A DNA stretch of 64,000 nucleotides from Muricea muricata (taxonomy: Eukaryota > Cnidaria > Anthozoa > Malacalcyonacea > Plexauridae), in contig OY979717.1 of assembly GCA_963855995.1 (NCBI GenBank), positions 36,723,497 through 36,787,496 of the forward strand, given 5' to 3'. Below are positions 1-20,989 of the stretch, in pieces. The notes below the pieces were generated by a model, which saw nothing but the letters and a program-made list of their open reading frames with translations, did not search any database and was not told where the DNA came from. Position 1 is the stretch's first letter, and every line of letters begins with the position of its first letter. A program made the translations under genes and the position numbers.

Positions 1-371
1 GTGAGCGGATTTATCTGTCATGGTTTCTGTTTTTCGAGTTAGCTGTACGCTGCTCTAAGACTTTAGCTTCGACATAGTTTAAAATTTTAATCATTGTCTG
101 AGCTCCAAGCAATTGGCATGTGGCATGTATAATCTATTTAGCAGAAGTAATTTATATATTGTGTGTAAAGAGGTAGAGTGCCTCGCATGGGACTTCGAGT
201 CCCGTTTGCACTCGTGCCGTTTGGGTTTAATTCTCCAATAAAGTTTATTATATGATAATTCTAATGGACCCAAAGCCCTCCTCTATACTGATAGTAAGCT
301 AGCCAATTGCCATCAAAATGTGATGAACGAGGCTAATTATTTTATAATACATTTCTACTGTAAATTCTCAC

Positions 372-10003
<9,632 letters not shown>

Positions 10004-10280
10004 GCTGCCCTTAATATATCAGAACATATGTAAATAAATTCGAATGTAGATAAATTATCATTTAGTATTATTCTTTTTAGTTTCGCTTTGGACACTGATT
10101 CTTTCTAATAAATGCTTTAAAGAAATTAGCAGTAACATAAATTCATACTGTTGCTTGGTTATCAGCAGAAAATGATGAACTTGTTGTAACCATGAAGTTT
10201 TGTAACAATAGAAATGATGAATTAAGTCTCTTGAAGACAAACAAGTAATGAAGATGGCTATATTTCTTAGAGAAAGGTTA

Positions 10281-10348
10281 CTTGTATACCGTTGTGCTTC
10301 TCCGTTAAGCACAATTATTCATACATACCAGTTCCGCACAATTTATAG
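10281..10348 (-). promoter_or_regulatory. Candidate core promoter and 5' UTR of NOX5-like copy B
   Basis: Minus-strand TATAAATT at 10348-10341, preceded by GCCTCGCC, and a CAACGGTATACAAG block at 10294-10281. Both are conserved upstream of copy A. The ATG is 278 bp further on. Confidence 0.5.
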
Positions 10349-10503
10349 GCGAGGCAGCGGCGTGCACCGGAATTAATTTCCTCGAAATGTCGCATTTTTG
10401 TAGATTGCGCGTGATAAATTATCCCTCGACACGTGACTTATTATATTCCTTTTTCATTACAGTATTTCCGTTACGTTGTACCTAAAATAACATTTGAAAT
10501 ATT

Positions 10504-10609
10504 GCAACGTATTAGTTGACATATGTATACGTATACCTACCTACCAACCTACGTAAGTACGTACATACATACATACATATGCATGTACATATGTCAACTA
10601 ATACGTTGC
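10504..10609. repeat. Hairpin with 24-bp arms
   Basis: GCAACGTATTAGTTGACATA is inverted at 10586-10609. The loop is rich in TACC/GTAC tetranucleotide repeats. Confidence 0.8.
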
Positions 10610-10619
10610 TCTATGGCAA

Positions 10620-12150
10620 AAACTACCCTTGACTATAGCATTAACACGTATAATTGCTTCTCCTTGATAAAAAAAATTCTTTAAAATTTAAACCTGCTCA
10701 CTAGAGAGATTGACTTAAAACTGGAATTCAAAGCATGTAAACAGCTGTTGAAAACTTAGTATTCCTTTATAGGTTTTGTACAAAGTCGTGAGAGCAGTAT
10801 CCTTTTTTCATGATGTCATTAGGTGCAGCGAAAAACATTAGACCCTTCGCACTAGTTCAACTCAAATTATTGTCTAATTTAAATTCGAGCCAGCCCAAAA
10901 GCTTTCCTTTTTAGACCAGGCCTGCACTCGTCGCAGCGAGTGATTTCATCCAGTGACAATGCTTCAAGGTTTACTCTAATGGACAATTTGCATAATAGAC
11001 TAAAGGATGAACTAGGCAGCGAGAACGAAATCTTTTACTACAGTTAGAAAGAGCATCTTAAAAATTGGTAGGACTGCAGCGTTTGGTGGCGAAATGTTTT
11101 AAAACATGGAATGTTATAGTCTATTATGCAAATTGTCTATTAGATGCAAGCTCTCCCAGCGCGAGCTTGCAATCGGGTTGGTATTACAATGCTTAGAAAA
11201 GATTCTTTATGCATTCTGAAAGCGCTCGCAAGTTTTTCTGCATGTAGAATTTTAGTCACTATCCACAGTAGTGAAACCTGATATTCGCCTACTTACGGTT
11301 TGTGAGAGTCTGATGAGGGGTTAGTGCATAGCGGTCCAAGTAGTTCCTCGCTGGCAATGCCACAAACTTTATTTCGTGTTATTTTAAAAAGTGAGTTATG
11401 TTACATGATCACATTCAGTAATAATTGAGCTATTCAAAAACAAGGCGCTAAAATATTCTTAGTATTTTGCAACAATCACGAAATGTGAATCTTCAGCATT
11501 CAGCATTTTTGATGATCATCTTCAGACGGAAGAAAGCCAGATCGTGCGTGCGCGTGTGCCTATCAGTGGGCCGACTGTTACATCTTCCAAATAAACGCCT
11601 ATTAGGTTGACACAACTGTGTACTACGTTTTTGAATGTCGATCGAGTCTTTATCGCACTTAAATGAACTCGTTATATTTTGCCATGCACGCATGCATTTT
11701 ATATACGCAGTCACAGCTGTATTTAGCTTTTGTAAAAGCTTTTAGGTTACGGACTTTTTATTGGGCCTATAATGAAATTCAAACGCGTACTGGAAATTCA
11801 TAGTACTACACACTTTGACTTACAACTACTTTCCATTTATGTGGGCACACACATATCTATTTTTATGTTCCGCCCAATTAACTTATCTTGAAATCGCGAG
11901 GTTTTGTATGTAAAATTATGGATTTCAAATGTTGAGGTTTCAAAACTACTACTGAATAGCAAGAAGGTAATGTACAGCTAAGACAACTATGAGTACGCAG
12001 CAAATCAGTATACAGCACGTACTAGAGCTGATTAATCAGTTATAATTTGGGTGAGCAAACCAATTTTTTCTTATCTTAATGGCGGTTCATCTCTATCTAG
12101 CCAATAGACAATGCTATACCAGTTTTACACACTAGAGCAATATCATAGAA
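10620..12150. repeat. Segmental repeat, unit 1
   Basis: Diverged copy of a module also seen at about 12,500-16,960 and 20,990-22,700. Shared marks in order are: CTGCTCACTAGAGAG..CAGCTGTTG; CCAAATAAACGCCT..TTTATCGCA..TTTTGCCATGCACG; ATGTTCCGCCCAATTAA; and ATGGCGGTTCATCT..CTAGCCAATAGACAATG. No coding sequence is recognised. Confidence 0.7.
10975..11144. mobile_element. 170-bp MITE with 28-bp terminal inverted repeats
   Basis: Arms at 10975-11002 and 11117-11144 match with one mismatch; the core is GACAATTTGCATAATAGACT. Confidence 0.8.
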
Positions 12151-14059
12151 AAATATTATATTTTATATTATGAAGTTTAATGCACCATAATATATGCAGT
12201 TCGTCGTCACTTGGTTTTTGTAGGTTGCGTGCGATCATTATCCTCCCTCGAAATCATTTGGACTAAACGTGACCAATTATACTTGGAAATATTTTCGGTA
12301 TTTCCACAGCCAAATACCTAAAAGAAAAGAAACAAATTTGCTAATTTAAAATGTATGGCAATATTTGCACACAAACAGGCATATCCAATTTAGAAAATCC
12401 AAAGGAAGCGCGAGGAAGCACAAACAATGCAATCAAATAGATAGATAAGACCATGCGAAACAAACTCTTAGTATCCTCATGTTCTAAAATATACAATCTG
12501 TCAAATGCAAAAATTGAGATTAGCAAAGCAATATGTTTAATAATGTTCAATCACCCTGTGACAAGGACGTCAGCTCGTTTTATTACGATAAGAAAACCTT
12601 GCTAAAACAAAGCATTCTTTCTCCAGCTCCACTTGCTAGCAAACTTGACTTGAGCCTTCCATATAAGGAGACAGTGAAGGGGAACCAAGGTTTAGTTCAT
12701 TATCTGCCTATATTTAGATCTGGCAGCAACAATGACCCTTTTTCATACATAGAGCCACTATGAAATATGCAGCATTGTAATTGGTTTTATCTCTTTAAAT
12801 AAAGTTTATGTTATTTTATTTTATTAACTAGCCACAATTCAATTATTATGATCTAATATGAATTGCGGTTAGTTAAGACGGTCTGACATTTTTTTTACTC
12901 TGTATACATAGCTAAGTGGCCAATTATTTACCAGCGCTTTACTGTTAAGGCTGTTTTCAACTCTCAGAAGAAAAACAACTAGCTAGCTCGCCTCGAGTGA
13001 TTTTATCCAATCATAACGGTTCTACAGTTTATTTCAATTCGAGGCAAGCACTTGCAGAGCGAGCGTATGCGCGTTGTCTAACATTGCGATGAGTAGAAAT
13101 TGTAAATTTAAATTTTTTATTCAGTATTTAAGGAACGCATGGTGTTCGACTATTCAAGGGTGGCGAGAGTCTATATGTAGACCACTCCGACACAACTTTG
13201 TGTATACTAATTATATATACTGTATGGACATTCATAAAATCGGAATATCACGAAATATAGATCTTCAGTTTACCAAACACTATAAGGCAGGGGCTGATCC
13301 AGACCGGTGCAATGGGTGCAGATGCACCGGTCAGAAATTTAGCGATGTAGTGTTGACTCACAATGTGAGTCTGACTGCATAAAATGATCAACGATATATT
13401 TTACTTACTTGCAACAAACAAAGCCAGGTAGCAAATGAAAAGTTTCCATATTCATGCTATGCTAAAGTCGATTTAAATGTTCCTTATTCCCCTCTATAAT
13501 TAATTAAATCCGACTTTCGACCTCCTGCACTTACAAAAGTACAGGCTCGTATTAAATCCTCGTATTATTTGGTATCATCAAAACTATCTTTACAGCCCTA
13601 CGTCACGGTAGATTTAGCCACCGACCGGTGCACTTATGCAGATTGCAGGCGTTTGCACCGATTCACCGGTGCACTTTTAATCTACCGAACCAAATTATAT
13701 ATGCTCAAATCTACCAAAACGAATTAGGTATACGTACATATTACGAAGCCACTCACGCTTTACGAAGTTATGGCGAATACAAAAGATATGCAAATGATTT
13801 CAATCTTTCCTCTTTGCTTCGACAAGAGGAATCTATGGAAATCTAGTACACGAATACAAGTGGATTGTGAGATGAAAGTTGCCAATTTTATTGCGACGTC
13901 CAAAGCTAGGGATCCATTTTCCAAAGGCTAAGGAGGAAGAGATGTTTCGGCTGAGCTGTTGATTCCAGCCCATATTACTGAAAATTTGTAGTCTGGAGAG
14001 TGGAGGGCTCTGAAGTAAGCATGCATATTTTACGAGTTACGAGTATTATAAAGATAGAG

Positions 14060-15600
14060 ATTTAAGAAGTTCATTCCTAAAAGTTCCTGATTGTTCAATG
14101 GATCTTGAATTATAGTTCAAATCGTTGTACTCTTTACAAGCCTGGTAAAGCAGTTTTTGCTTTCCCCAGTTTGTCTTCGGCTTACAGAGGCATATATAAT
14201 CTGTACGTCTTGTGTTATATAAATGATTAGTTTTAGGCAGTTTGAGATTAAACTCTGTTAAATTATTTTTTAATTTATATATGGTTTGTATTCGGTGTAG
14301 TTTGCGTCGGTGGGCAAGTGGATGCCAGTGTAATTAGTTGAGAGCTTTAGTTCATGAGGATAGGTGGGGAGCGTCAAGAATGGTCTTTACAGCCTTATTC
14401 TGGAAAATTTGTAGTTGATCCATTAGGAGGGGTTATTCTTGTCACCCTATATAATATCTCCGTTGTCAAATAGTGGAAGAATAAGTGCGTTGTAGATGAT
14501 AAGTCTAGTTTTGAGTGGAATAAAGGTTTTAATTCTTCTTAGCAGTCCTATGCGTTGGTTAATTTTTGTTGAAATATTATTTAAATGGTCAGACCAAGTG
14601 AGATTTTCTGTGAAAGTTATACCTAGATATTTAAAGGTACGTTCACGGGCAAGTTGATGTTCGTTGACATGTATTGATATATTCGTGAACGACTTCAGAT
14701 GGCTGTTACTACCAAACAGGACGAACTTAGATTTTTTGCAGTTCAATGTAAGTAATTTTTGATCAAGCCACTGAGAGATCAAGTTAAGGTCCTCTTTTAC
14801 GTTTTTCTCAATGTCACAAGCTGACTTGGATGAGTAGTATAGATGAGTGTCGTCAGCGTAGAGTAATATCTTGCAGTGTTTAACAATGTTGGGCATATCG
14901 TTGATATAAATAATGAAGAGAAGTGGCCCTAAAATGCTTCCATGTGGAACGCCAACTGACACGGGTAGAGAGCTGGACAGCGTATTGTCGATGGATGTTA
15001 CTTGTTGACGGGAGGAAAGGTAGGACTCGAACCAATTTAGGGAATTGTCATCCAAGCCTACGGATTTTAATTTACACAACAGAATAGCATGGTCAACGGT
15101 GTCAAATGCTTTACTAAAGTCCAAGAAAACAGAGGCAGTAATCAGACCATTATCGGCGTTTTCAAGAATGTTGTCGGTATAGAAAGCCAAAGCAGTGCTG
15201 GATGATAGTTTAGGTCTAAAACCAAATTGATTAGAAGTTAGTATTTTGTTTTCGGTTCGGTAGTTGTAGATTTGTGTGTGAAAAAACGTTCCAAAATCTT
15301 GCTTAGGATTGGCAATACTGTAATAGGTCTGTAATTTGACATGTTCGAGCGCTCCCCAGATTTTAGGGTAGGTGTGAGTCTAATGTTTTTCCAAATTTGG
15401 GGGAGAGTAAAGGAGCTTAGCGATAGGTTAAATATTTGGGTTAGCGATGGGGCGACTACGGCAGGATCTTTTAATAGTCGAGCGGTGATACGATCAAGAC
15501 CAGTGGATTTGTTTGCTTTTAGTTTTGATAAATTCTTGAGAACAGTCGTAATTTGAATCTCTTGGAATTTGAAGGTTGAATTGACTCCTGGTGGTGGATT
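14060..15600 (-). pseudogene. Non-LTR retrotransposon, reverse transcriptase to 3' end, decayed
   Basis: Reading on the minus strand from 15600, the first motifs are KANKSTGLDRITARLLKD and the fingers block SNMSNYRPITVLPILSKILE. A frameshift follows in a T run near 15288. A long open frame (14447-15190) then contains FLDFSKAFDTVDHAILL, VGVPHGSILGPLLFI and the catalytic LLYADDTHLYY with its YADD centre. After a stop the thumb and 3' end continue in other frames (QIFQNKAVKTILDAPHLS, later NWGKQKLLYQ). The family is CR1/L2/jockey-type; the endonuclease domain is missing. At least two frameshifts and internal stops make it inactive. It sits inside the hAT-type element. Confidence 0.88.
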
Positions 15601-15751
15601 TCCGGGAGACTGGGATTGCCTACATTTTTGTTTGATCTATTTGATAATATGCTTAAATATAATCATTGGTGTCAAATACCCTCCTTCATTAGCACTTTCT
15701 CTCTGAGATACAAAACATAAATAGTCTGGTATATATATTAGTATCGATATT

Positions 15752-15893
15752 GACCTCGCCTTATTCTGCTGCTGTTGGAACTACTTTCAATATTAACCTC
15801 GTCTTATCCTGCTGCTGTTGGAACAGTATTTACTATCAATTTTAGCTCGTCTCACCCTGCCGTTGTTGGGATACTATTTGCCTTTGATAATCA
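15752..15893. repeat. Imperfect tandem repeat, about three ~46-bp units
   Basis: Units share ACCTCGYCTTAT and CTGCTGCTGTTGGAAC, decaying in the third copy to CTGCCGTTGTTGGGA. Confidence 0.75.
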
Positions 15894-16994
15894 ACCTTTA
15901 AAATCGTGTGATTTCCGAATAATGGTTCTTCTTAATTATGAATATGGAAAGCGGTGCTTGATCAGTCCTTTGCTGTTTTACACAGAACGAAAATTGTCAT
16001 GCGCTTACTTTTCATTATTAAAGTATTAAAGGTGCTTTAAATAGTGGCATTCATGCCGAAAACTGTGAGTATATTGAATCTTTCAATGTGCATTAGGTAA
16101 GCAGTACATAAATTTAAATTTTTATATATTTTAAGTTTTAATGAGATCTATCAATGTATCTGCAAATCAGAAGTATTTATAAAAATCCTTTATTTTTAAG
16201 CATTGTTTTGTGTTAAATATTGCTCTCAAAATGCAGGAAATCGCGTTCCCAAGGCTCTAGATTTAAAAATTTTTATCGTTATTCTAAATTTCCGGTTGAT
16301 GCACCGGTCATAAATTTGCCTAAACCGCCCCTGCTATAAGTGTATTTTCAAATAGAAACAAGTCAGTACGCGTACACCTAAGCCGTCTGAGTGTACCTTT
16401 TTGCCAAATAAACACCTCCTAAAAGTCGACCCAACAATTGTACTGCGTCGCATGTGGCATCCTTATCGCAGGTAAATAGACACGTTATTTTTGCCACGCA
16501 TTCATGCATTTATAGCCTCTCGTAGGAAAAACCTGTATTTTGACAAAGCTGAAATCGTTTAAGATGACAGTTTGAAAAGTCAGCATAAAAATATAAACGT
16601 TTATTTGAAATTCACTCGCAGTTTTGGTCCGAACATTCATTTTATTTAAGTAGATTCGGTCATCACCTTGACTTAAGGCTATTTTCCAATTACGTTGGGA
16701 CAATTACCAATTACCAACATGCGTGTTCTGCCCAATTAATTTCTTTTTATATCGATGTTTTGGTTTTAAAGTTCTCGAAAGTTGTGGTTTCAAAGCAACT
16801 TTGTTGCTAACAAAGCACCGTGACATTTGTAGCATTCTAAAAATCGCAGACAGTACACCATGCTCGTAATTAATCAGACAAATTCTCGGCTGGCAAACCG
16901 AATTTATCTCATTTTATCAGTTCATCTGTGTCTAGCCAATAAACAATGTTATAATATAGCATTTGTAAATTCTGAACGCTGATTGACTAAGAGC

Positions 16995-17230
16995 CTTGTT
17001 GATATAACTCTATGTCAACACGGAAAATTTCCCGCCACTCTTCTGTTAAAGTCCTTCGTGCTATATTATAAAAGCAATATAAAACATTTTTTCCGTATTG
17101 ATATACAGTTATATCAACGCTCGTGAAAATTGGAAAAACTCGAAATTGTGTAGAAACACGACTCTCGTTTTTCCAATTTCCACTCGTGTTGATATAGTTG
17201 TATATCAACACGGAAAATGTTTTATATTTC
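16995..17230. repeat. Cluster of nested palindromes
   Basis: Three versions of a GTTGATATAR..ATCAACACGGAAAAT motif. Two of them frame an inverted pair, ATACAGTTATATCAACGCTC (17101-) and its imperfect complement (to 17204), with matching AATTGGAAAAACTCG / CGTTTTTCCAATTT inner arms. Confidence 0.7.
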
Positions 17231-17640
17231 TTAATTATAATACCGTGTTTTGCACAGTAGCACGAAAGTACTGTTCAAATTATGTATTTATACCATACAC
17301 TTTTAATAATGTACTAGCATGCATTTCGTTGTTGCATTATAAACAATTATTGAATGAGGTTGAACATGATATCGAGAATTATTAGGTAGATAACACAAAC
17401 TGAGGCCTACATAATTGTCGATATCATGCGATATTTTACCGCATTTTATATAACAATATGTGGAAAACCTTAAACTTTGACTGTTTCGCTCAATATCAGA
17501 GCTCATCATGAGCTTGTCTAGGACGATTTGAATGTATCAACAAGCCGGACATAGACAGTCAAAGCCTGCCAAAATATTTGTCTTTTAACTATTTTTTGTT
17601 TGACAATTGTATGATCTCTGCTCCCCCATACAAAGAGGGC

Positions 17641-18258
17641 ACCAGTCAACACATCGAGGTGAATATCTCCTAACTATTAAACATTTCCTTAATTGACTAG
17701 TAAAAAAATTAATGTTACAATAGAACAATGGAGTCACCACAATTAATTGGGTCTCAAAGAGAATATTTTTTCTATTTTTTCTAATGGGGTCACCACATCT
17801 AGGTGGGTATCTCCCCAACTATTATTATGGGAAATGGACATTGCAGTGGAGCCGCCACAATTAAGTGGGTCTTTCCTCAAGTACAAAGAGAAGAGAATAT
17901 TTTTTCAAATGGGGTCACCACATCTAGGTGGATATCTCCCCAACTATTATTATGGGAAATGGACATTGCAATAGAGTCGCCAGAATTAAATGGTTCTTTC
18001 CTCAAGTACAAAGAGAAGAGATTATTTTTTTCAAATGGGGTCACCATATCTAGGTGGATATCTTCCCAAAGTTCAATTATTATGGAAAATGGACATTGCA
18101 ATCAAGTCACCACAATTAAGTGGATCTTTCCCAACTACAAGAGAAGAGAATATTTTTTTAAAGGGGTCACCACATCTAGGTGGATATCTTCTCATGCAAC
18201 TACTATTAAGGAGAATGGACATTACAGTTGAGTCACCACAATTAAATGGGTCTTTCCT
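17641..18258 (+). repeat. Tandem array of ~125-126-bp units
   Basis: Full units start with GGGGTCACC at 17786, 17911, 18037 and 18163; partial units lie upstream from about 17641. Each unit has CATCTAGGTGGRTATCT, TATGGRAAATGGACATT and CACAATTAAGTGGRTCTTTC. Because 126 is divisible by three, long frames run through it, but there is no start context or family match, so it is read as non-coding. Confidence 0.9.
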
Positions 18259-18416
18259 ATAAAAGCTACAATGCAATACAAAATTCATATTATTAATAAG
18301 TGCAAGTGACGGAAAATTAGTCAGAGAAAATACACCATTGATCTTGAGCAGCTTGAATGACTAGACTGAATATTAAACTCAAAAATATACTTTAAAACTT
18401 CCATACTGGTATCTTC

Positions 18417-18880
18417 TTAAAAATCAGTATCCATGTAAACAAATTTCAGTTGACTTTCAAGCATTGGAATGTCAAATAGTGGTCCATACATTTCCTTAAA
18501 TAGGTTAATCTTATCTGACAGTATCTTTCCTCCATAATTTCAGAATAATTTGGGATTGACAACATCAAGGGAGGCAAAGCTGTGGATATCTTGAAATGTT
18601 TCATTGAACATCCCTACAATTGTGTCTATAACTTGAAAGTACAGTTGCTTGTAATTAATTTTCTGGTCAGCAGCTCTAGTAACAAGGGGACCTACCTTGT
18701 CAGAACCACTTTTGTAACACTCATCTTGGCCTCTGCTTGACGACAATAATCTGTTGAGCAGTAGCCCAAGCAGAAAATGGTTTTCACCAATTCGCAGATA
18801 ATATTCGAACTTTCTTCCATTGGAGACGAACTCAACATGCCTGACTGATCACTGACCAAAGTCACCAAAGCCATGTTCAT
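18417..18880 (-). pseudogene. Decayed hAT-family (DUF4371/ZMYM1-like) transposase fragment
   Basis: The translation contains INYKQLYFQVIDTIVGMFNE, then a DIHSFASLDVVNPKLF block, an in-frame stop, and KINLFKEMYGPLFDIPMLES. This order is typical of the C-terminal half of DUF4371/ZMYM1-type hAT transposases. Stops and the absence of the N-terminal and dimerisation parts mark it as a relic. The part above 18720 is too decayed to assign. Confidence 0.7.
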
Positions 18881-19468
18881 TCAGGCTTAAAGCTTCGAGC
18901 TAAGGAGGCTGCGATCAGGTTGACTGCAAATCAAAAATTGCATGACCAAGGCGTCAAAAACAACTGCATTGAGGGGGCGCGAGCGTCATAATCAATCAAT
19001 TATATTATAACTACAGCACAGTAAAACACGCAATCTGAATGCACGGAAAATTTGAAAGCTCACATCGCTTCGCATTTTACGATCTTGTTCGGGCTCAGAA
19101 TTGCCGACAAGAAACCATTTCAACTTCTGAAATTAGCAGAGAATAAAAACAAATACTAAAGCACAAGGTACAGAAACTGTAATCTTTTATGTTGTCAAAC
19201 TTCTATAATGTCTTGTATACTTGTTTTTTGTTTTGTTTACGTTATAAATTTAACTGAAATTGTTTTTGCATGAAATTGCATGTTTTTGTTTCAGTTTATG
19301 CTGTAGCGATAAAAGTACAACCGCTCGAATCAGCATACAATAGTGCCTATAAAGAACTAAATTTTATTTCCCTGCTATGCTTTCTTACACACATACTGCA
19401 CTTCAAATGCTGATAAGGTTTTAGTTTTTGTTTACGAAAAAATACAAAATTACAAAATGAAACCACAG

Positions 19469-19514
19469 GTAGCCCGATAAGCGGCAGCACATGTGCTGCC
19501 GCTTATCGGGCTAC
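19469..19514. repeat. Perfect 46-bp palindrome
   Basis: GTAGCCCGATAAGCGGCAGC then ACA, followed at once by the exact complement; there is no spacer. Flanking CCACAG / CTGTG extend it with one extra base. Confidence 0.95.
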
Positions 19515-19820
19515 TGTGATGAAACTAGCATATCTGCCACTTTTGGCCGTTAATAACATCGGTTTTTAACAACATCTGCTCTTCGGTTTAGTACCAGTCT
19601 ATGTCTTTGTTAAAATACTATATTTTCGCCAAGTTTTAGAGCAAAAGAACCCAAAACAAAAAAGTTACGTGAAAAGTTTTAAAATTGTGTAAATTGTAGC
19701 GTACGGTCGAATGCCGACAAAGCTAAAGTTGACGATTCTTGGGAGAATTGCGTACTCCATCAATGGTTTAAAAAGTGTCAACCATCGTTTTATTCTAGTT
19801 ATTTTATAAAACAATTACTA

Positions 19821-19983
19821 AATGGTTTTCCGTGCAGGATAGCGTGATCCATGCACTTGGGATGTTGCTCGATATTCGGAAAGCGTAAAAATACAATCGC
19901 CTGCGGCTCATGTACTTTTACGCTTTACGAAAATCTCGCAACATCCGCGTGCATGGATCGCGCTATCCTGCTCGGAAAACCAT
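19821..19983. mobile_element. Foldback element with ~72-bp arms
   Basis: Arms 19821-19893 and 19912-19983 are imperfect complements (AATGGTTTTCCGTGCAGGAT against ATCCTGCTCGGAAAACCATT) with an 18-bp loop. No target duplication is assigned. Confidence 0.8.
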
Positions 19984-20388
19984 TCAGAAATCCTTTAGTA
20001 TAAACTATATTGCTTGTCATGAAATTAGGAAAATGCACGACCAAACCACGCGCGAGGAAACCACGCAGCAAATTACACGCAAGATTTTTGCCAACGTTAC
20101 GTTTACGCAATCGGCCTTTCTTATGAAAATAAGCAGGAGCGTTTAAGTTACCATGGCAAAAATTTAAAAATTAATCACATGGGAGAAAATTTTGCGAAAA
20201 TATCACCTAAAGACTACTGATTTGGGATATTTTGGATAAGACAAATGATAAATAAAACACCTCAGCGTAGAAGTGCAAAGATAAAGTGCATTTCTATTCC
20301 AAACAATTTTACTAAACTTATTTAAAACATTTTTTGTAAAATGTTTAGTCATGCACTGCATGACCTGCATGACCGCTGGCATCGCCAC

Positions 20389-20820
20389 CGCAAATTTCGA
20401 TTCCGTAGACGGTCGGACACCTCCAAGATGGCCGACCACCTCATTGATCTCGTTCCCAGACTGCTCTGGCTCATTTAGACGAAGTTGTATTATAAATACA
20501 AGTCTTTTCGACGGTTTCCAGCGAGCTCGTTGTTAGCTCAGTCGTCTAGGCGTGCGATGTCAAATACATTAGGCAGGGGTTTGAATCCTTTCCGAGCTTT
20601 TTTTTATTTTTAAAGTTCGTCAAACTTTTTTTCTTATATTTTTTTACTTTTATACGATTTTTGTAAAGGTTAGGTTTAGGGTTAGGTCAGGGATTGGATC
20701 ATTAAAATTTTAAAAAGAAAAATCTATTGGTTTTATCAGACACATAGGCTTGAAAGCGAGATCAATGAGGTGGTCGGCCATCTTGGAGGTGTCCGACCGT
20801 CTACGGAATCGAAATTTGCG
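20389..20820. mobile_element. 432-bp MITE with perfect 64-bp terminal inverted repeats
   Basis: Arms 20389-20452 and 20757-20820 are identical complements (start CGCAAATTTCGATTCCGTAG). They are flanked by a TCGCCAC direct repeat (20382-20388 and 20821-20827), a 7- to 8-bp target duplication. The interior carries a tRNA-like unit and a telomere-like GGTTAGGTTTAGGGTTAGG stretch at about 20668-20686. Perfect arms imply recent insertion or strong constraint. Confidence 0.9.
20525..20597 (+). tRNA. tRNA-like Pol III unit inside a MITE (probably not a working tRNA)
   Basis: The A box TAGCTCAGTCG and B-box-like GGTTTGAATCC are correctly spaced. The T arm AGGGG-TTTGAAT-CCTTT pairs, and a run of eight T follows as a Pol III terminator. 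GCTCG/CGAGC can pair at the ends, but a standard 7-bp acceptor stem does not form and the anticodon loop lacks U33. It is best read as tRNA-derived. Confidence 0.5.
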
Positions 20821-20989
20821 TCGCCACCCGCCAATAATACTTTGTTTTTGAACGAAGTTCGGTCTAAAACAAGGTCTTATTGCACGCTGATCACGTCAGC
20901 AGCTAAAAGAACGCGTCATCAGTTGCTGATACGTTAAATTATCTCTTGCGTTTTAACCAATCAGGTGCAAGAATAAAATTTGAATACAT

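Larger units (their letters stand above)
13288..16333. mobile_element. hAT-type non-autonomous element, 3.0 kb, carrying a nested retrotransposon
   Basis: Ends are CAGGGGCTGATCCAG at the left and CCGCCCCTG at the right, typical hAT termini. The target duplication is CTATAAGG / CTATAAGT (13280-13287 and 16334-16341), 7 of 8 bases alike. Subterminal GCACCGGTC motifs recur near both ends and at about 13625-13680, as expected of transposase-binding sites. No hAT transposase is seen inside. A reverse transcriptase relic occupies the centre. Confidence 0.8.
12500..16960. repeat. Segmental repeat, unit 2, interrupted by a hAT-type element
   Basis: The opening part, 12505-12660 (CAAAGCATTCTTTCTCCAG..CCACTTGCTAG), and the distal part, 16380-16960 (CCAAATAAACACCTCC.., GTTCTGCCCAATTAATTT.., CTAGCCAATAAACAATG), match units 1 and 3. 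They are split by the 3-kb element at 13288-16333. An AATAAA at about 12798 with T-rich DNA after it may be an old retroelement end. Confidence 0.65.

Noticed and set aside
12533-12763. Possible small gene with an AATAAA signal downstream
   Set aside because: Falls in a segmental repeat unit, lacks a recognisable product and the homologous units do not keep the frame.
17641-18258. CRISPR-like array
   Set aside because: Whole ~126-bp units repeat with no alternation of short repeat and unique spacer, and the context is animal DNA.
17747-18288. Several 70-140 codon frames on both strands
   Set aside because: Produced by the tandem array whose unit length is a multiple of three; no start context, no family.
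20525-20597. Functional tRNA gene
   Set aside because: Standard acceptor stem does not pair and U33 is missing; kept only as tRNA-like.
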